A stretch of DNA of 64,000 bases from the NCBI GenBank assembly GCA_965153355.1, contig OZ231127.1, positions 27,528,001-27,592,000 of the forward strand, in the 5' to 3' direction. Position numbers and translations under genes: made by a program. The stretch's first letter is position 1, and each line of letters starts with the position of its first letter. Source of the stretch: Flaccisagitta enflata. Taxonomy: Eukaryota > Chaetognatha > Sagittoidea > Aphragmophora. This document shows positions 43,351 to 55,117 of the stretch, piece by piece. The notes beneath the pieces were generated by a model. That model saw only the letters and a list, made by a program, of their open reading frames with translations. It was not told where the DNA came from and searched no databases.

Positions 43351-44299
43351 CTGACAGCCAATCCAGAATGAGTGACAGTACACCAGGTTTGCCTATATTA
43401 GTTTTTGCCTTAGCAAATCTGTGTACAATACAGAACAATCAGTTGGAAATCTTTGGAAGGTTTTGAAAAAATCTATTTCATACAAGGGAAGAGGTGGGTG
43501 GTAATGCTGAATTCTTATGGGTTGTGATGACTCATTTTTGATTCCATATTGTTATTTTATAAAATTTCATTCATTTTGATAGGTCGCCTCATATACTTTT
43601 GTAAAGAACTTAAATTTTCATTTTTAGTCTGCATTACAAAAATAACAGTAGCTCAAAAAAATAAAAACTTCATTATGTATTAAACCATATCAGTTGCGAT
43701 ATATCAGGCAGAAGTGCTTAAGTCAACGTGTGATCAAAAGTGATCATTAACTCGTGAATCTTTAAATTTTATCTTACTCTTGTGGGCGAAAAAATAGATT
43801 TTTCAAAAACCTCGTGGGAAGAGTTGCTCGAAAAACGAATGTCTAAATTCATGCTTAGTGTTGCTCAGTGCCCGCTATTCAATATTTCTCAATGAAATTC
43901 ATCTTGACTAATGTCATCTCATTGACTCTCTATGCCTGATTCTTGTGTTTCTTTTTTGTTATTTGTGCTACATGATTCTTCTCATGTGAATAAACTTGAT
44001 ATATAGCAAAACTACAGAAAAACCCGGTGTACTGTCATTCTCACCCTGGATTGGCTGTCAGACACATGTGTGTCACGTCATATTTTTGAATCGCAAGCGG
44101 TTTCAACATGCTTCTGCCCCTGCCCAACAAAATGTGAGGGTTTTTCTGCTATTCCACTCCTGCCCACCCATCCGCAACTGGGGGGGGGGGGGGTAGTGTG
44201 ACATGTGGAACAATACCATCTGTTGTTGCTCTGGATGACAGTCGCTCTGTCTGTCTGCATGTCTGTCTGCATGTCTGTCTGTTAATCTCTCTGTCTGTC

Positions 44300-44538
<239 letters not shown>

Positions 44539-44564
44539 CTCTGTAGTTTGGGCAGCGATTTCCC

Positions 44565-44921
44565 TCACTGAACGTGAACCGCAAATGACGACGTTGACGA
44601 CGACGTCGGTCGCGATGACGTCTTTGACGACCTTGACGACGACGATGACGACGATAACGTAAGAGCGCGCAGACCGTGCTGGCAAGATTCGGAATACGTG
44701 CCTGCGTTTTTCACGGTTTTATCTTGTTTTTGGTTACCGAATAAACCATCCTTGGTAAGACACATTTTTTTCAAAGCCTTATCATGGATTATCAACGTTT
44801 TTCGTAAAATGCGCATTTTTGACTCTTTAACTTCTGGAATGAATGATTGGGAAATATCAATAACCGCGCTTTGACAATGAAATGAACCGGCGGATTTTAC
44901 CATCTTAGCCTTAAGACCCAT
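44565..44921 (-). CDS. Candidate small protein, 118 codons
   Basis: Open frame from an ATG (MGLKAKMVKSAGSFHCQSAV) to a stop. Composition is Lys-rich and protein-like in the first 85 residues, then a Ser/Arg tail from GTCGTC-type codons. The opposite strand over the tail reads as an Asp-rich run, so the reading strand is not secure. No family recognised. Confidence 0.25.
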   Translation of the reverse strand: MGLKAKMVKSAGSFHCQSAVIDISQSFIPEVKESKMRILRKTLIIHDKALKKMCLTKDGLFGNQKQDKTVKNAGTYSESCQHGLRALTLSSSSSSSRSSKTSSRPTSSSTSSFAVHVQ

Positions 44922-45620
44922 ATCTTAGCCTCAGCAATCGAATCTTAGCCTCAGAGCCCGATTCTCAGCGTTATAGCTCAGACCATCATACACACCAGCC
45001 TAAGCACAGGTCATTAGCCTCTTCGGGGGCGCTGCCCGACTCACCATCTAATACACATACACCAACTTGGGTGCATTGGGTATCACTGACCATCTAACGC
45101 TTTTGCAACTATTATGTAAATCTTCAATAGTCATAAAAGCGTTAGATGATCAATGTTACTGTTATTTAATATTGAATGGGTGTGGTGGTGGTGGGCAGCG
45201 GCCAGCAGTGACCTGTGCTCATTTGTTGAGCTACTCAGGAGGCGCAGGATTGGGGCTAGAGCTGGGATTTCGAGGCCTGGAGGCCGAGATTTGAGCCTGG
45301 AGGCTGAGATTTGAGCTCTGAGGCAAGGATTTGAGCCTCCCAGGAGGCTGGGATTGAGCCGGCAGGATTGGGCACGAGGCTGGATTGAGCTGAGGCCTGG
45401 GGATTTGAGCTAAGGCTGGGGTTGAGCCTCGAGGCTGGGATTGAGCGGGGCTGGGATTGTGAGCCTCAGTGAGTTGACCTTGATGTTGAGGAGTTGAGCC
45501 TTGGGGCTGGGATTTGGGCCTCAAGGGTGCGAAGGAAGAAGAGGAGGAAATTCCTACATATGTGTGGCTGTAGGTCATCGGCCCTTCGGGGCCGCTGCCC
45601 AAAAAGTGTTCAACTCACCA
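44905..45620. repeat. Minisatellite element, inverted arrangement
   Basis: Left part CTTAGCCTCAG units, then TAGCCTCTTCGGGGGCGCTG, GACCATCTAACGCTTTTG. This is mirrored at 45135 by AAAAGCGTTAGATGATCA and GGGCAGCGGCC, then GAGGCTGGGATTTGAGCC units to 45530 and a final TACATATGTGTG / GGTCATCGGCC module. It is homologous to 3528-3920. Confidence 0.7.
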
Positions 45621-45622
45621 CT

Positions 45623-45734
45623 CAACAAACCCGACAAGGCAACTTGGTGCGTCATTCGCGACCGGTGGGTAGATCGAGGGACGGACAGATGGACGCGACA
45701 AGCCCTCTCAGAGATGCGTTGACGCATCTATAAA
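45623..45734 (-). mobile_element. Helentron/DINE-like element, AGATGCG arm type
   Basis: Minus strand: TATAGATGCGTCAACGCATC with perfect hairpin AGATGCGT/ACGCATCT, GTCC core, arm TGACGCACC and a TTGTCGGGTTTGTT end. Confidence 0.72.
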
Positions 45735-46286
45735 GCTGCAAAAGCGATGGATGGGCAAATATATTAACTGACCCTGCTCCAGTACTCTAAGGCCATGAAA
45801 ATGCAAATATTGTCGATTTAGGATTCAAGAGTAATCCACTTTAACATAAGTCAAGGCTGCGTGTGCGTGGGCAGGGGCGGTATTGTAAGAGGCCAGTCAG
45901 GCTCTTTAACAGGAGCCGCGATGCCGAAACTTTAGGCACTACATAACCAAATGTGACCGACTAATAGTCTACTGAAAAGATAGCCTAGATAAATCACCAT
46001 TTTTAACATTTCAATTTTTATAGAAAAGGGTGGGTGTACGGATGACCATAAAGAAAAAAAATAATTTGTCACCAATTTATAAATCGACTGATGGACTAAC
46101 CAACATACAGAAAGAAAATGAGTAACTAATAAAAAGCATCAAATTTTAAGTGCTGCTCTTTGAGAAAGAAAGGTACAGCAACTATTTGAAAGATTTGTGC
46201 TTGCTCTTTAAAATGTAACCAATTTTTATAGCTTAGTTTGTTATAGAGAAGCAGCCTTCGGAAGCTGATGTATGCTTTGAAAATAC

Positions 46287-46455
46287 CTTTTTAGTCCGCC
46301 CGTCAGTCCGTCCATCCATCCGTGAGTGAGTCGAAAAGTGGGGAAATGAGCAGTTTATAGGCTTTTTGTGTATGTGTGTGGGGCAGGGGGTGTGGTGTGG
46401 ATTGGGGTTGAACACCCCTGCCCACTCGTCCGCGACGATATCTTAACCCGGTGCT
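46287..46455 (+). mobile_element. Helentron/DINE-like element, GT-rich core
   Basis: CCTTTTTAGTCCGCCCGTC, GTCGAAAAGTGGGGAAATGAG, a GTGTGTGGGG stretch, then CCTGCCCACTCGTCCGCGACGATA. Shares its interior with 33645-33850. The 3' end is not the standard TTGTT. Confidence 0.6.
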
Positions 46456-47040
46456 ACTTTTTTTTTACAGTAAATTCTGGTAAGATAGTGGATTGCTGGT
46501 AAGGTAAGAAAGTTATTCTTTTTGAAGATTTGAATCAACTTCGAATTTTCCTGGTAAAAACTGTTATAGTTTTACACTTAACAAAGATCTGAGGAAGTGC
46601 ATCTTTTTAACGTCTTAAACAAATCTGATGAACCCATATAAAAGAAGTTGTTACTGATATACCACGCGAATTCTGTTAAGAAATTCTTTGAAATGTATCA
46701 AATGGCTAAAAAAACAAAACAGACAAGTCGGTATCTCAAACGGCCAAGAAGCTGCTGTGTGCTGAGTTCGCTTTCGACTCATTTGTCTCATTTTCCAGGC
46801 CGCCACCGGAATACCGTTCGGGTTTTGAATTGGGAGAGATTTTTCTTTGATGTGGAAGAAAGGAGGATTGAGTGAGACGGAAATGGAACATAAACGCAGA
46901 ACTTGAAACCAAAAAGAGAAGAATAATTGATATAACAATTGAAACCAAACGACAAGAGAAACGAATGAACGACGGCGGGAAAACAACGGTGAACTGCCGT
47001 GTTGATATGCAACATCACTTGGGCTTATAGAAAATACAAC

Positions 47041-47044
47041 AAAC

Positions 47045-47093
<49 letters not shown>

Positions 47094-47094
47094 C
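47041..47094. repeat. (AAC)n microsatellite
   Basis: About 17 AAC units. From here to 47990 the DNA is AT-rich with no recognised gene. Confidence 0.95.
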
Positions 47095-47989
47095 TGCGTT
47101 ATGTTATTCGTCTCGTCGGCTCTTTTTAACTCGTCGAAGTGTATCTTGGTCAAACCGAACATTCATTAAATTGATTTGGGCGTGAGTCGAAGGGCGCACA
47201 ACAACTGTAACCGTTTGAGCCACCAAACTGTCTGTTTGTTTTAACCATCTCAGAATTTCTTAACAGAAGATGATGATTCTGTCGAGTAACAACTTCTTTT
47301 TACTGTGGGTTCATCAGTTGGAACGTTAAATGCTCTGTTTTGTTGAGTCGTAAAACTAACATTTGGGAAAGATCAAGTTGTTGGATGCTCAAAAAAATAA
47401 CACCAGCAATCACTAATGTTACCGATTTACTGTAAAAAAATGTCCGATTAAATCTTCGTCGCGGTTTTATGGGCCTGGGTGTTCAGCTGTTTTACGCTTG
47501 CCGCATAAAGACCGCAAATATCATTTCTGCCTTCGATCATATTGAATGGATGAATAGCGAACGTTTGACGATTAAAATTGTTTATACATCAACTCGAAAC
47601 ATCTGCCAACAATTAAACTAAAGTGGTTATTTAAGAAACAGCTGTCTTCAGATGGTTCTTTGGCACCTTTAACTATAAAACGCGCTAAATTGATGCTTTA
47701 ATGGTTATAAATATTTCTGTGTTGGTTGGTCATCGATCGTTTATAAGTGACAAATTATTTTTATTGTGATGTCATACATTACCACTCTATAAAGTGAGAT
47801 GTTAAATGATGATTTATCAACTATATTTCAATGAACATTAATCGTGCATTTAATAGTGCTAAAAGTTTCGTCACGCTCTTGTTGACTGAACTATTGTTTT
47901 TGCCCTGCCTTTTATATAACTATGCCAAGTGGATTATCTTGATCTAAATCATTAATGTTGCATTTTCATGTTATTAAACTACAGGAAAT

Positions 47990-47993
<4 letters not shown>

Positions 47994-48049
<56 letters not shown>
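47994..48049. repeat. (CT)n microsatellite
   Basis: About 28 CT units. Confidence 0.96.
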
Positions 48050-48051
<2 letters not shown>

Positions 48052-48237
48052 CAAGATCAATTGCCATGTTTTCCTCTCATTTTCCAGAAAAGAAAGATAA
48101 GTGTATCACTTTGACAGCCTGATCAAACATTCATGGAACTACCCATCCCACAAGGAAATGAGTAAAGTGAGTAAGACTTAGAATGGAGGTAGCAAGTGAG
48201 TGAACCAAGCTTGTGAACAAATGTAGGGAGCAAGTGA

Positions 48238-48371
48238 ATGGCCATATCAAAACGCGACTGTGTTGCGTGGAAACAGACCCTCACCAGTCCGCCGAAAGTG
48301 CCTGAGTTATGGCAAGATTTCAATGCCGTCATTGTAGGCCGCGGATGGGAAGCAGCAGCAAAAAGCCGACA
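48238..48371 (+). CDS. Candidate exon interrupted by a foldback
   Basis: Protein-like frame with ATG (MAISKRDCVAWKQTLTSPPK, then VPELWQDFNAVIVGRGWEAA) that runs into the foldback end at about 48372. Sequence beyond the foldback (50415-50470) is also GC-balanced. No family recognised; could be chance. Confidence 0.2.
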
Positions 48372-50414
48372 CCCATCCCTAGATACCCTCCTAAAGAGAA
48401 TCGAAATATCCATTTTCGAAATATCCATTTTTTCTGACAATGTGTTTTTTCTCAAGTAATATGTGGGCTACCTAAAAAGAATAGAAAACAAAATTTTGCT
48501 TGAAATTTTTTGAATTTTTGCAGTTTTTAGGCAAAAAAACATTTTTTGCATTTTTTTTCACTTGACAGCAATAGAAAATGCTAGTTAAGCCACTGCTAGC
48601 TATGCTTATGGTAGGTTCAGGTAAAACACACTAGGTGGTATGCATATCAACTAGTTTGAAGCGTTTATGGTTCAGTAACAGCACAAAAGTCACTAAAAAA
48701 GAGCAAAAAAAGCTTACTTTTGCACTATTTGGGCTTATATCGTTAATACATCTTTGAAAATCCCCCAAAAAATAGAAATGTATGGCAATAGCTAGAATAT
48801 ACATGTTTTAACCCTTACCAAAAAGTTTTTTGGGATCACTTAGAGATAAGAGCATAAATAAAGCAAAAAAAATTGCAAAATATCAATTTTTTCAGTATTT
48901 TGAATTTCTAATTTGTTTATGCAGCATAATAGCTCCTGAAAAATCCTAGAAATGTGTGGCATTAGCCAAAATATACATGTTTTTACTGTTAATGAAAAGT
49001 TTTTTTAGCTATCTAGAAGATATCAGCATAAAAAGAATAGTAAGATATCATTCTTTTCATTATTTTTAAGTCCTAATTCGTTCATGCAGTATAACAACTC
49101 CTGAAAATCCTGAAAATGTATAGAGGTAGTCTTAATATAGCTAATTTCAACCTGAAGAATTAGTAATTCACAATACTTTTGGGTTAGGAGCCTTAAAATA
49201 GCTGAAAAATAGCAAAATATTGTTTTTGGAGCATTTTCAAGCACAGAATTGCTCTTGCAGCTTCATATGTCCTTAAAAACTCTGGTAATGTTTAGAGTTA
49301 TTGTGAATATAATTTTTAATTACATGCACGCAACTCTACCCCACTTTGTCCGTCCGTCCGTTGGTCTGTTGGTCACACTTTTACTTTTTTTATCAATTTT
49401 ATTTGTTTAAGTTATTTTAGGGTATACTAAGTCATTCTAAGTCAGTCTAATCTGTAAGTCTCGCACACGACTTATAGGTGTTGGCTTTGTTTTTATTCTT
49501 TATAGCAAAATTTTAAGAATATGCAAAGCTGCATGAGCAATTTTTGCTTAAAAATGCTTAAAAAAAACAATATTTTTCTATTTCTAAGCTATTTTAACGC
49601 TCCAAACACCAAATTATGGTGAATGAATAGTTGTTCAGGGTGAAAATGGTTATACTACTACATATTTCCAGGATTTTTCAGAAGTTGTTATACTGCATAA
49701 ATGAATTAAGACTTAAAAATACTTAAAAATACTGAAAAGTGCGATATTTTGCCACTTTTTTTTTATGCTCATATCTTTAAAATATTCAAAAAACTTTTTA
49801 TTAAAGTAAAAACATATATAGCTATTGCCACACATTTAAGGATTTTGAAGGAGTTATTATGCTGCATGAACAAATTAGGACTTAAAAATACTGTAAAAAA
49901 ACACAATATTTTGCCTTTTTTTTCTTGTTTTATTTATGCTCTTATCTTTCAGATATCCCAAAAAACTTTTTGTTAAGGATTAAAACATATATATTTTAGC
50001 TATAGCCATACATTTCCGGTATTTTTTAAGATTTTCAAAGCTGTATAAACAATTTCATGCCCAAAAAGTGCAAAAAAAACTTTTCTTTTTTGCTCTTTTT
50101 TAATGATTTTTGTGTTGTAACTGAACCAACAACGCTTCAAACTAGTTGCTATGCATACCAGCTAGTGTGTTCTACCTAAACCTGCCATAACCCTGGCTTA
50201 CAGTGGCATAACTAATATTTTCTATTGCATAAGAGTGAAAAAAATGAAAAAAACAGTGTTTTTTTGCCAAAAAAACTGCAATAAATCAAAAAAATTTCAA
50301 GCAAAATTGTTCGTTTTTTATTTTTTGAGTAGCCCACATGTTACTTGAGTGAAAACACATAGTCAGAAAAAATGGATATTTCGATTTTCTTTAGGAGGGT
50401 ATCTAGGGATGGGT
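48372..50414. mobile_element. 2.04-kb foldback element
   Basis: Ends CACCCATCCCTAGATACCCT and AGGGTATCTAGGGATGGGTG. The inverted arms continue through AATATCCATTTTTTCTGAC and AGCCCACAT/ATGTGGGCT and, loosely, to the centre. The interior has repeats of TATACATGTTTT and AAAAGTTTTTTG. A Helentron-like copy is nested at 49312-49493. Flanking CCGA may be a target duplication. Confidence 0.78.
49312..49493 (+). mobile_element. Helentron/DINE-like element nested in foldback
   Basis: TTTTTAATTACATGCACGCA, ACTTTGTCCGTCC core, AAGTCATTCTAAGTCAGTC, arm GCACACGACT, TATAGGTGTTGGCTTTGTT. Same core subfamily as 33298 and 34457. Confidence 0.78.
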
Positions 50415-50504
50415 GCCGACGTATGCCATCCCGTTAATCGCCTTGCTGTTGGAGACGTCAATGTTGAAACCTGAATGAGTGATTGATTGATGTGCGTAGC
50501 CGTA

Positions 50505-50620
<116 letters not shown>

Positions 50621-50711
50621 AGATTTAGAGACAAATTTAGTTTATTGGCGATGGAGGAGGCAAATGTGTATAAAACGCGCGAGTCCATAATCGCAAACAA
50701 CATCGGTATAT

Positions 50712-51226
50712 TCGGGTGTGTCAATATGCAAAAGTATTTTAGATCAGATCATCAACATCAAGGAGTATAAACAAAAAAATTCTAAAACTTTTGGTATTTC
50801 TATTTTTTCAAATTTCATTCATCTTCCGTTTTTTTAGCGCAAGTCAAGATTTTTAAAAATATATATACTTCCAGCATCTGCACCTAGTTTTGGTGAAAAA
50901 AAGACCTATAATTTCTACAGAAAAGATTTGTTATTGTCTTTTTTTACTACTTTGGTGAAAATGAACAACCTTTACCTTGTTGCAACTAGAATCGACATCA
51001 AGATATTTATGCATTTAAATTTCATTAAAAACATGAGCAATGGAACTGATACCAAATCATCAACACAGCAATATACAAATTAGCGGCTAAAAATGGGTTT
51101 TGAAAAAAATAGAAGATGAATGAAATTTGATAAAATAAAAACGCTAAAGGTCTTAGAATTTAATTCCTTATACTATCTGATATTGATGGTCTCATCAAAA
51201 AACCATTTACATATTGACACACCCGA
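50712..51226. mobile_element. MULE-like element with 9-bp target duplication
   Basis: 515 bp. Termini TCGGGTGTGTCAATATG and CATATTGACACACCCGA, flanked by TCGGTATAT at 50703-50711 and 51227-51235. Imperfect inverted arms run most of the length (ATTTCATTCATCTTC / GAAGATGAATGAAAT). A 9-bp duplication with long inverted arms fits the Mutator-like group. Confidence 0.87.
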
Positions 51227-51264
51227 TCGGTATATGTTTTAATGTGTATTAAGTGTGAACGAGA

Positions 51265-51330
51265 TTTACCAAGGCTAGTGGTTAGTCGTACCAACCCTGG
51301 ATTCGAATCCCGCCTCATTCACTCACACAA
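51265..51330 (+). mobile_element. tRNA-like / SINE head fragment
   Basis: GGCTAGTGGTTAGTCGT resembles an A-box region. GGATTCGAATCCCGCC at about 51298-51313 is a near-perfect B box with its T-arm stem, about 20 bp downstream. No full cloverleaf is formed, so a SINE head or tRNA pseudogene is likelier than a functional tRNA. Confidence 0.45.
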
Positions 51331-51537
51331 TTGCTCTTCGTATGCTGTTCAATCAAAGTTATATAGCTTTTATAGCTGATTGGAAGAGATACAAAGAATT
51401 AATTAAAAATTTTCTTGTTCAACTAATCTTAAAAATTTCTAAATTTTCTTTCATTCTAGATCAACCCCAGGTCTGTATCTCAAACCGTTTAGGAGGTAAT
51501 GCTTGCCAAAGTGAACCTCTCTTTTGCAAAAATGCTC

Positions 51538-51705
51538 ATTTTTAGTCGCGTGCTACGCGACACTACACCCCGCTTTGTCCGTCCGTTGGTTGGTCGGTTG
51601 GTCGGTCGGTCGGTCGGTCCCCATTTTACTTTTTTTATGTTTTTGCGGTCTTTGGCCTCACTGCACTTGCCCAAGTGCTTAAGTAACTCAAATACTGGCC
51701 TTGTT
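51538..51705 (+). mobile_element. Helentron/DINE-like element
   Basis: TTTTTAGTCGCGTGCTACGC with hairpin AGTCGCG/CGCGACA, CTTTGTCCGTCC, GGTCGGTC core, ending ACTGGCCTTGTT. The 3' inverted arm is eroded. Confidence 0.8.
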
Positions 51706-51947
51706 CAATAGGATTGCAAAAGTGAAAATGACAATGTTTTCACTCTTTTTTTATGCCATTTCTAAATGAATAAAGCTAGAAAAACCAGATTGGAGCCAAA
51801 TGAAAGATCTCTTTGAGATCTTCAAAATGATTTTGTTTAATTATTTTGAAATTCAGTATGATAAATTGTCATTTAAAAGTGCGGCTTTTTTATGTTCACA
51901 TAGTACCCATCAAATCAGGGAAGGTTCCGTATTTTCCCGCGTCCGGG

Positions 51948-52735
<788 letters not shown>

Positions 52736-52995
52736 GTCTTTACCATTGTGTACATTGCTGCAGTGTGTTTAATCCCGCTAACGATATCAAATTGAGTTGA
52801 TCTTTTCTTTGTCTTTTGTCAACGTAAGATACGCGCCACCTGCATAGAACGAAACATATTTTGTCATTGTTTCTCTGTTTGTCAATTTGCATGTTTGTTA
52901 TTTCTATCTGTGTCTGTCTGTCCCTGTGTGACTACCACAAGCTCAGTCTGGCTGTCATTTTACATCTGCCTCTGTCTCTGTATTTCTCATTCTCA

Positions 52996-53040
52996 TAGTT
53001 GCGCAACTCTATAACAGGCTTTGACTGTCTGTCGGTCTCA
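52996..53040 (+). mobile_element. Helentron/DINE-like 5' fragment
   Basis: AGTTGCGCAACTCTATAACA is a perfect 12-bp palindrome followed by the usual CTATAA and GGCTTTG; the remainder is lost. Confidence 0.55.
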
Positions 53041-53054
53041 TGAGGGGTGTCTCT

Positions 53055-53940
53055 TTACTGAATATACTTTGCGTTGTCTGACGATGGTGGAGTAGAATCT
53101 CGTTTTATATGATCGTAGGCGTCACCGTTTGGCCGCAACGGCTCATCAAAGATGCTGTTGAGTTGTACAATTTTCAAGCTTAATATTACCGAGGCTCGAC
53201 GGCCGCCACTTTGGTCGCAAAAAAATCGCTGAAAACGAGACAGGGAAGGGCTGACGACGTTTGGGTGTCGTAGAGTAGACGAAGATGAAGTAGGAACTCG
53301 TTTTATACGATCCTGGGAGTCGTAGTTCGGCTGCAACGGATCGTCAAAGTTGTCGTCGTGCCGCGCTTCGACCGCCGCCACTTTGGTCGCCAAGTAAACG
53401 ATGTAAACGAGTTGGGATGAGGATGACAACGGTTGGGTGTCGTGTCGGAGGTGTGGTAGGTCTCGTCTGCCGAATCTGAGGCGTCTCGACGTCGTTGTTG
53501 GGCTGCAGCAGCTCGTCGAAGTCGTTGTTTGAAGGTGGTCGTCGACGGGCCGATTGAATGATGGCGGATCGTGGATGACTACTCTGCTGGAAGCTGCTGA
53601 TGTTGGTGGACGGGGATATTGAGTCCTAGAATCGATTGGCGTGTAGAAGGGTCCCGTTGACCTTCCGAAGTCGTCGACATGCGGATTAAAATGGGGAAGT
53701 AAAGGATGAGATGTTTGTTTGATCGTCGTGGGTTCTGAGGGTCTGTGGGTTGACTATAAGGGATAGTAAGTTCGTCAGTCTGGTTCACCTGATGGTGCAG
53801 GTGTCTGTACTTGCGCCAGACTGCCCACAAAGCCCAGTAATCGCAGGCATGGAAGCCCAGCTCAGCCTCACTTAATCCTTTGGAAGGACCGGCAGTGAGT
53901 TCCTTTTCTTGTTGGATTGAAGGCCTCAGGGCTCGGCTGC
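53055..53940 (-). CDS. Candidate gene with repeated DPLQPN module
   Basis: Minus strand. 53940-53790 reads KGLSEAELGFHACDYWALWA and VWRKYRHLHHQ up to a donor-like CAG|GTGAAC. A second open frame of about 230 codons begins after TTATAG near 53756 (HFNPHVDDFGRSTGPFYTPI) and ends KYIQ at 53055. It contains two in-frame copies of a 35-40-residue module (NFDDPLQPN..DRIKR and IFDEPLRPN..DHIKR). A third DNA-level copy, NDFDELLQPNND, is read in another frame near 53520. If real, the intron would be only about 35 nt or there is a frameshift. No family recognised; a decayed repeat-protein gene is possible. Confidence 0.35.
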
Positions 53941-54640
53941 TTTGGCCTCGGCGATCTCAGCCCCAGTTGTACTCAGTGGACACTCACTTTTCCAACCGGG
54001 GGGTTCAGAAGGTTGGGAGAATTTAGAACTTGGTCGGTTTCACCAATTCACCAATGGCATTAATAGAATGAAAAGTGGCTTTCATAAATAAAATATAAAA
54101 AAAGATTCTTCTTTGCAAAAAAAAAAACCGCCATTGTTAATTCGTGAAGTTCAGTAGTGAACGAATCTACATGTTCATTCGACGACAAAAGAATTACATG
54201 AAGTAACCTCGTGTCACTTCTAATTGCATTTGAGTTGGAAAATCCTGACATTACCTCTCATAGTCAAAACCACGTAATCTTTTCGCGGCTGTTATTCCTA
54301 GACGGCTCTCTCCAGCAAGCTGAAACTTATAGTATATACAGAGCGTGTAAGAATCTTACTATTTACAGAGTTATTTTTGCCTCGTTGCTTTTACAGTGAA
54401 ACTCGGTTATTCCGCACCTCTGAAAGATCCTTTACTGTACATGTATGGTAATCAACACTTACATGACACCTGTCATGAAAAAAAATTTTTCAACAAAATC
54501 TGTGGCTTTCAAAAGCTATTTTTTTCGTAAAATCTCAAAACACCACATTTGACCCTGGATTTGCCTTGGACACAACTTGAACATGCCCTCACATCATTTT
54601 CGATGTTTCTTTTATGATGCTACATGACTGTGTTCATCCC
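53941..54640. other. Non-coding stretch
   Basis: No supported gene, array or element between the 53-kb candidate and the start of the inverted duplication. Confidence 0.45.
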
Positions 54641-54641
54641 T

Positions 54642-55117
54642 TAAGTGTTTACGGCTATAACCAGAGCTTTTTTTGTCTCCTTCTCAATTAAGTCATTCTT
54701 GGCGTCGAAGGTTAAAGGAAAAAAAAGGTCTTCTCTTATTCTCTTCTTTTTTTATAAATGAATACTTGCTAAGCGCACAGGAGGGAAACATTTATGTATT
54801 CCGTCGCGTGCGCGCGACTCTTTAAGTTACAAAGCGAGTTCGTCCATCGGTCGAATCAATTGTTAGCATCCATCCCCCTTTTGTCACGGTGAAAATGTCA
54901 CCATACCTGCATGATTAAATTGGTCATATCGTATTCGGCCTTTTCTCATGGGACCGGATGTAAAAATATCGCTAATTGGTCACCCACACAGTACACCCGC
55001 GATGACTCTGATCGGCTGATCTCACTATGACTTATGTATTTATTGAAAAAAAACCGTACATTTGCTCTCAAATATACGAATAGACTAGACATGACCATGG
55101 CCAAAATCGGCCATAAT
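54642..55117. repeat. Inverted segmental duplication, copy 2 (left piece)
   Basis: Reverse complement of about 26590-27068. Landmarks GGCTATAACCAGAGCTTTTT, CGTCGAAGGTTAAAGG, CATTTATGTATTCCGTCGCG and GGCCAAAATCGGCCATAAT. It breaks off where the 7.44-kb foldback begins. Confidence 0.88.

Noticed and set aside
51265-51330. Functional tRNA gene
   Set aside because: Only the T-arm/B box is convincing; acceptor and anticodon stems do not pair.
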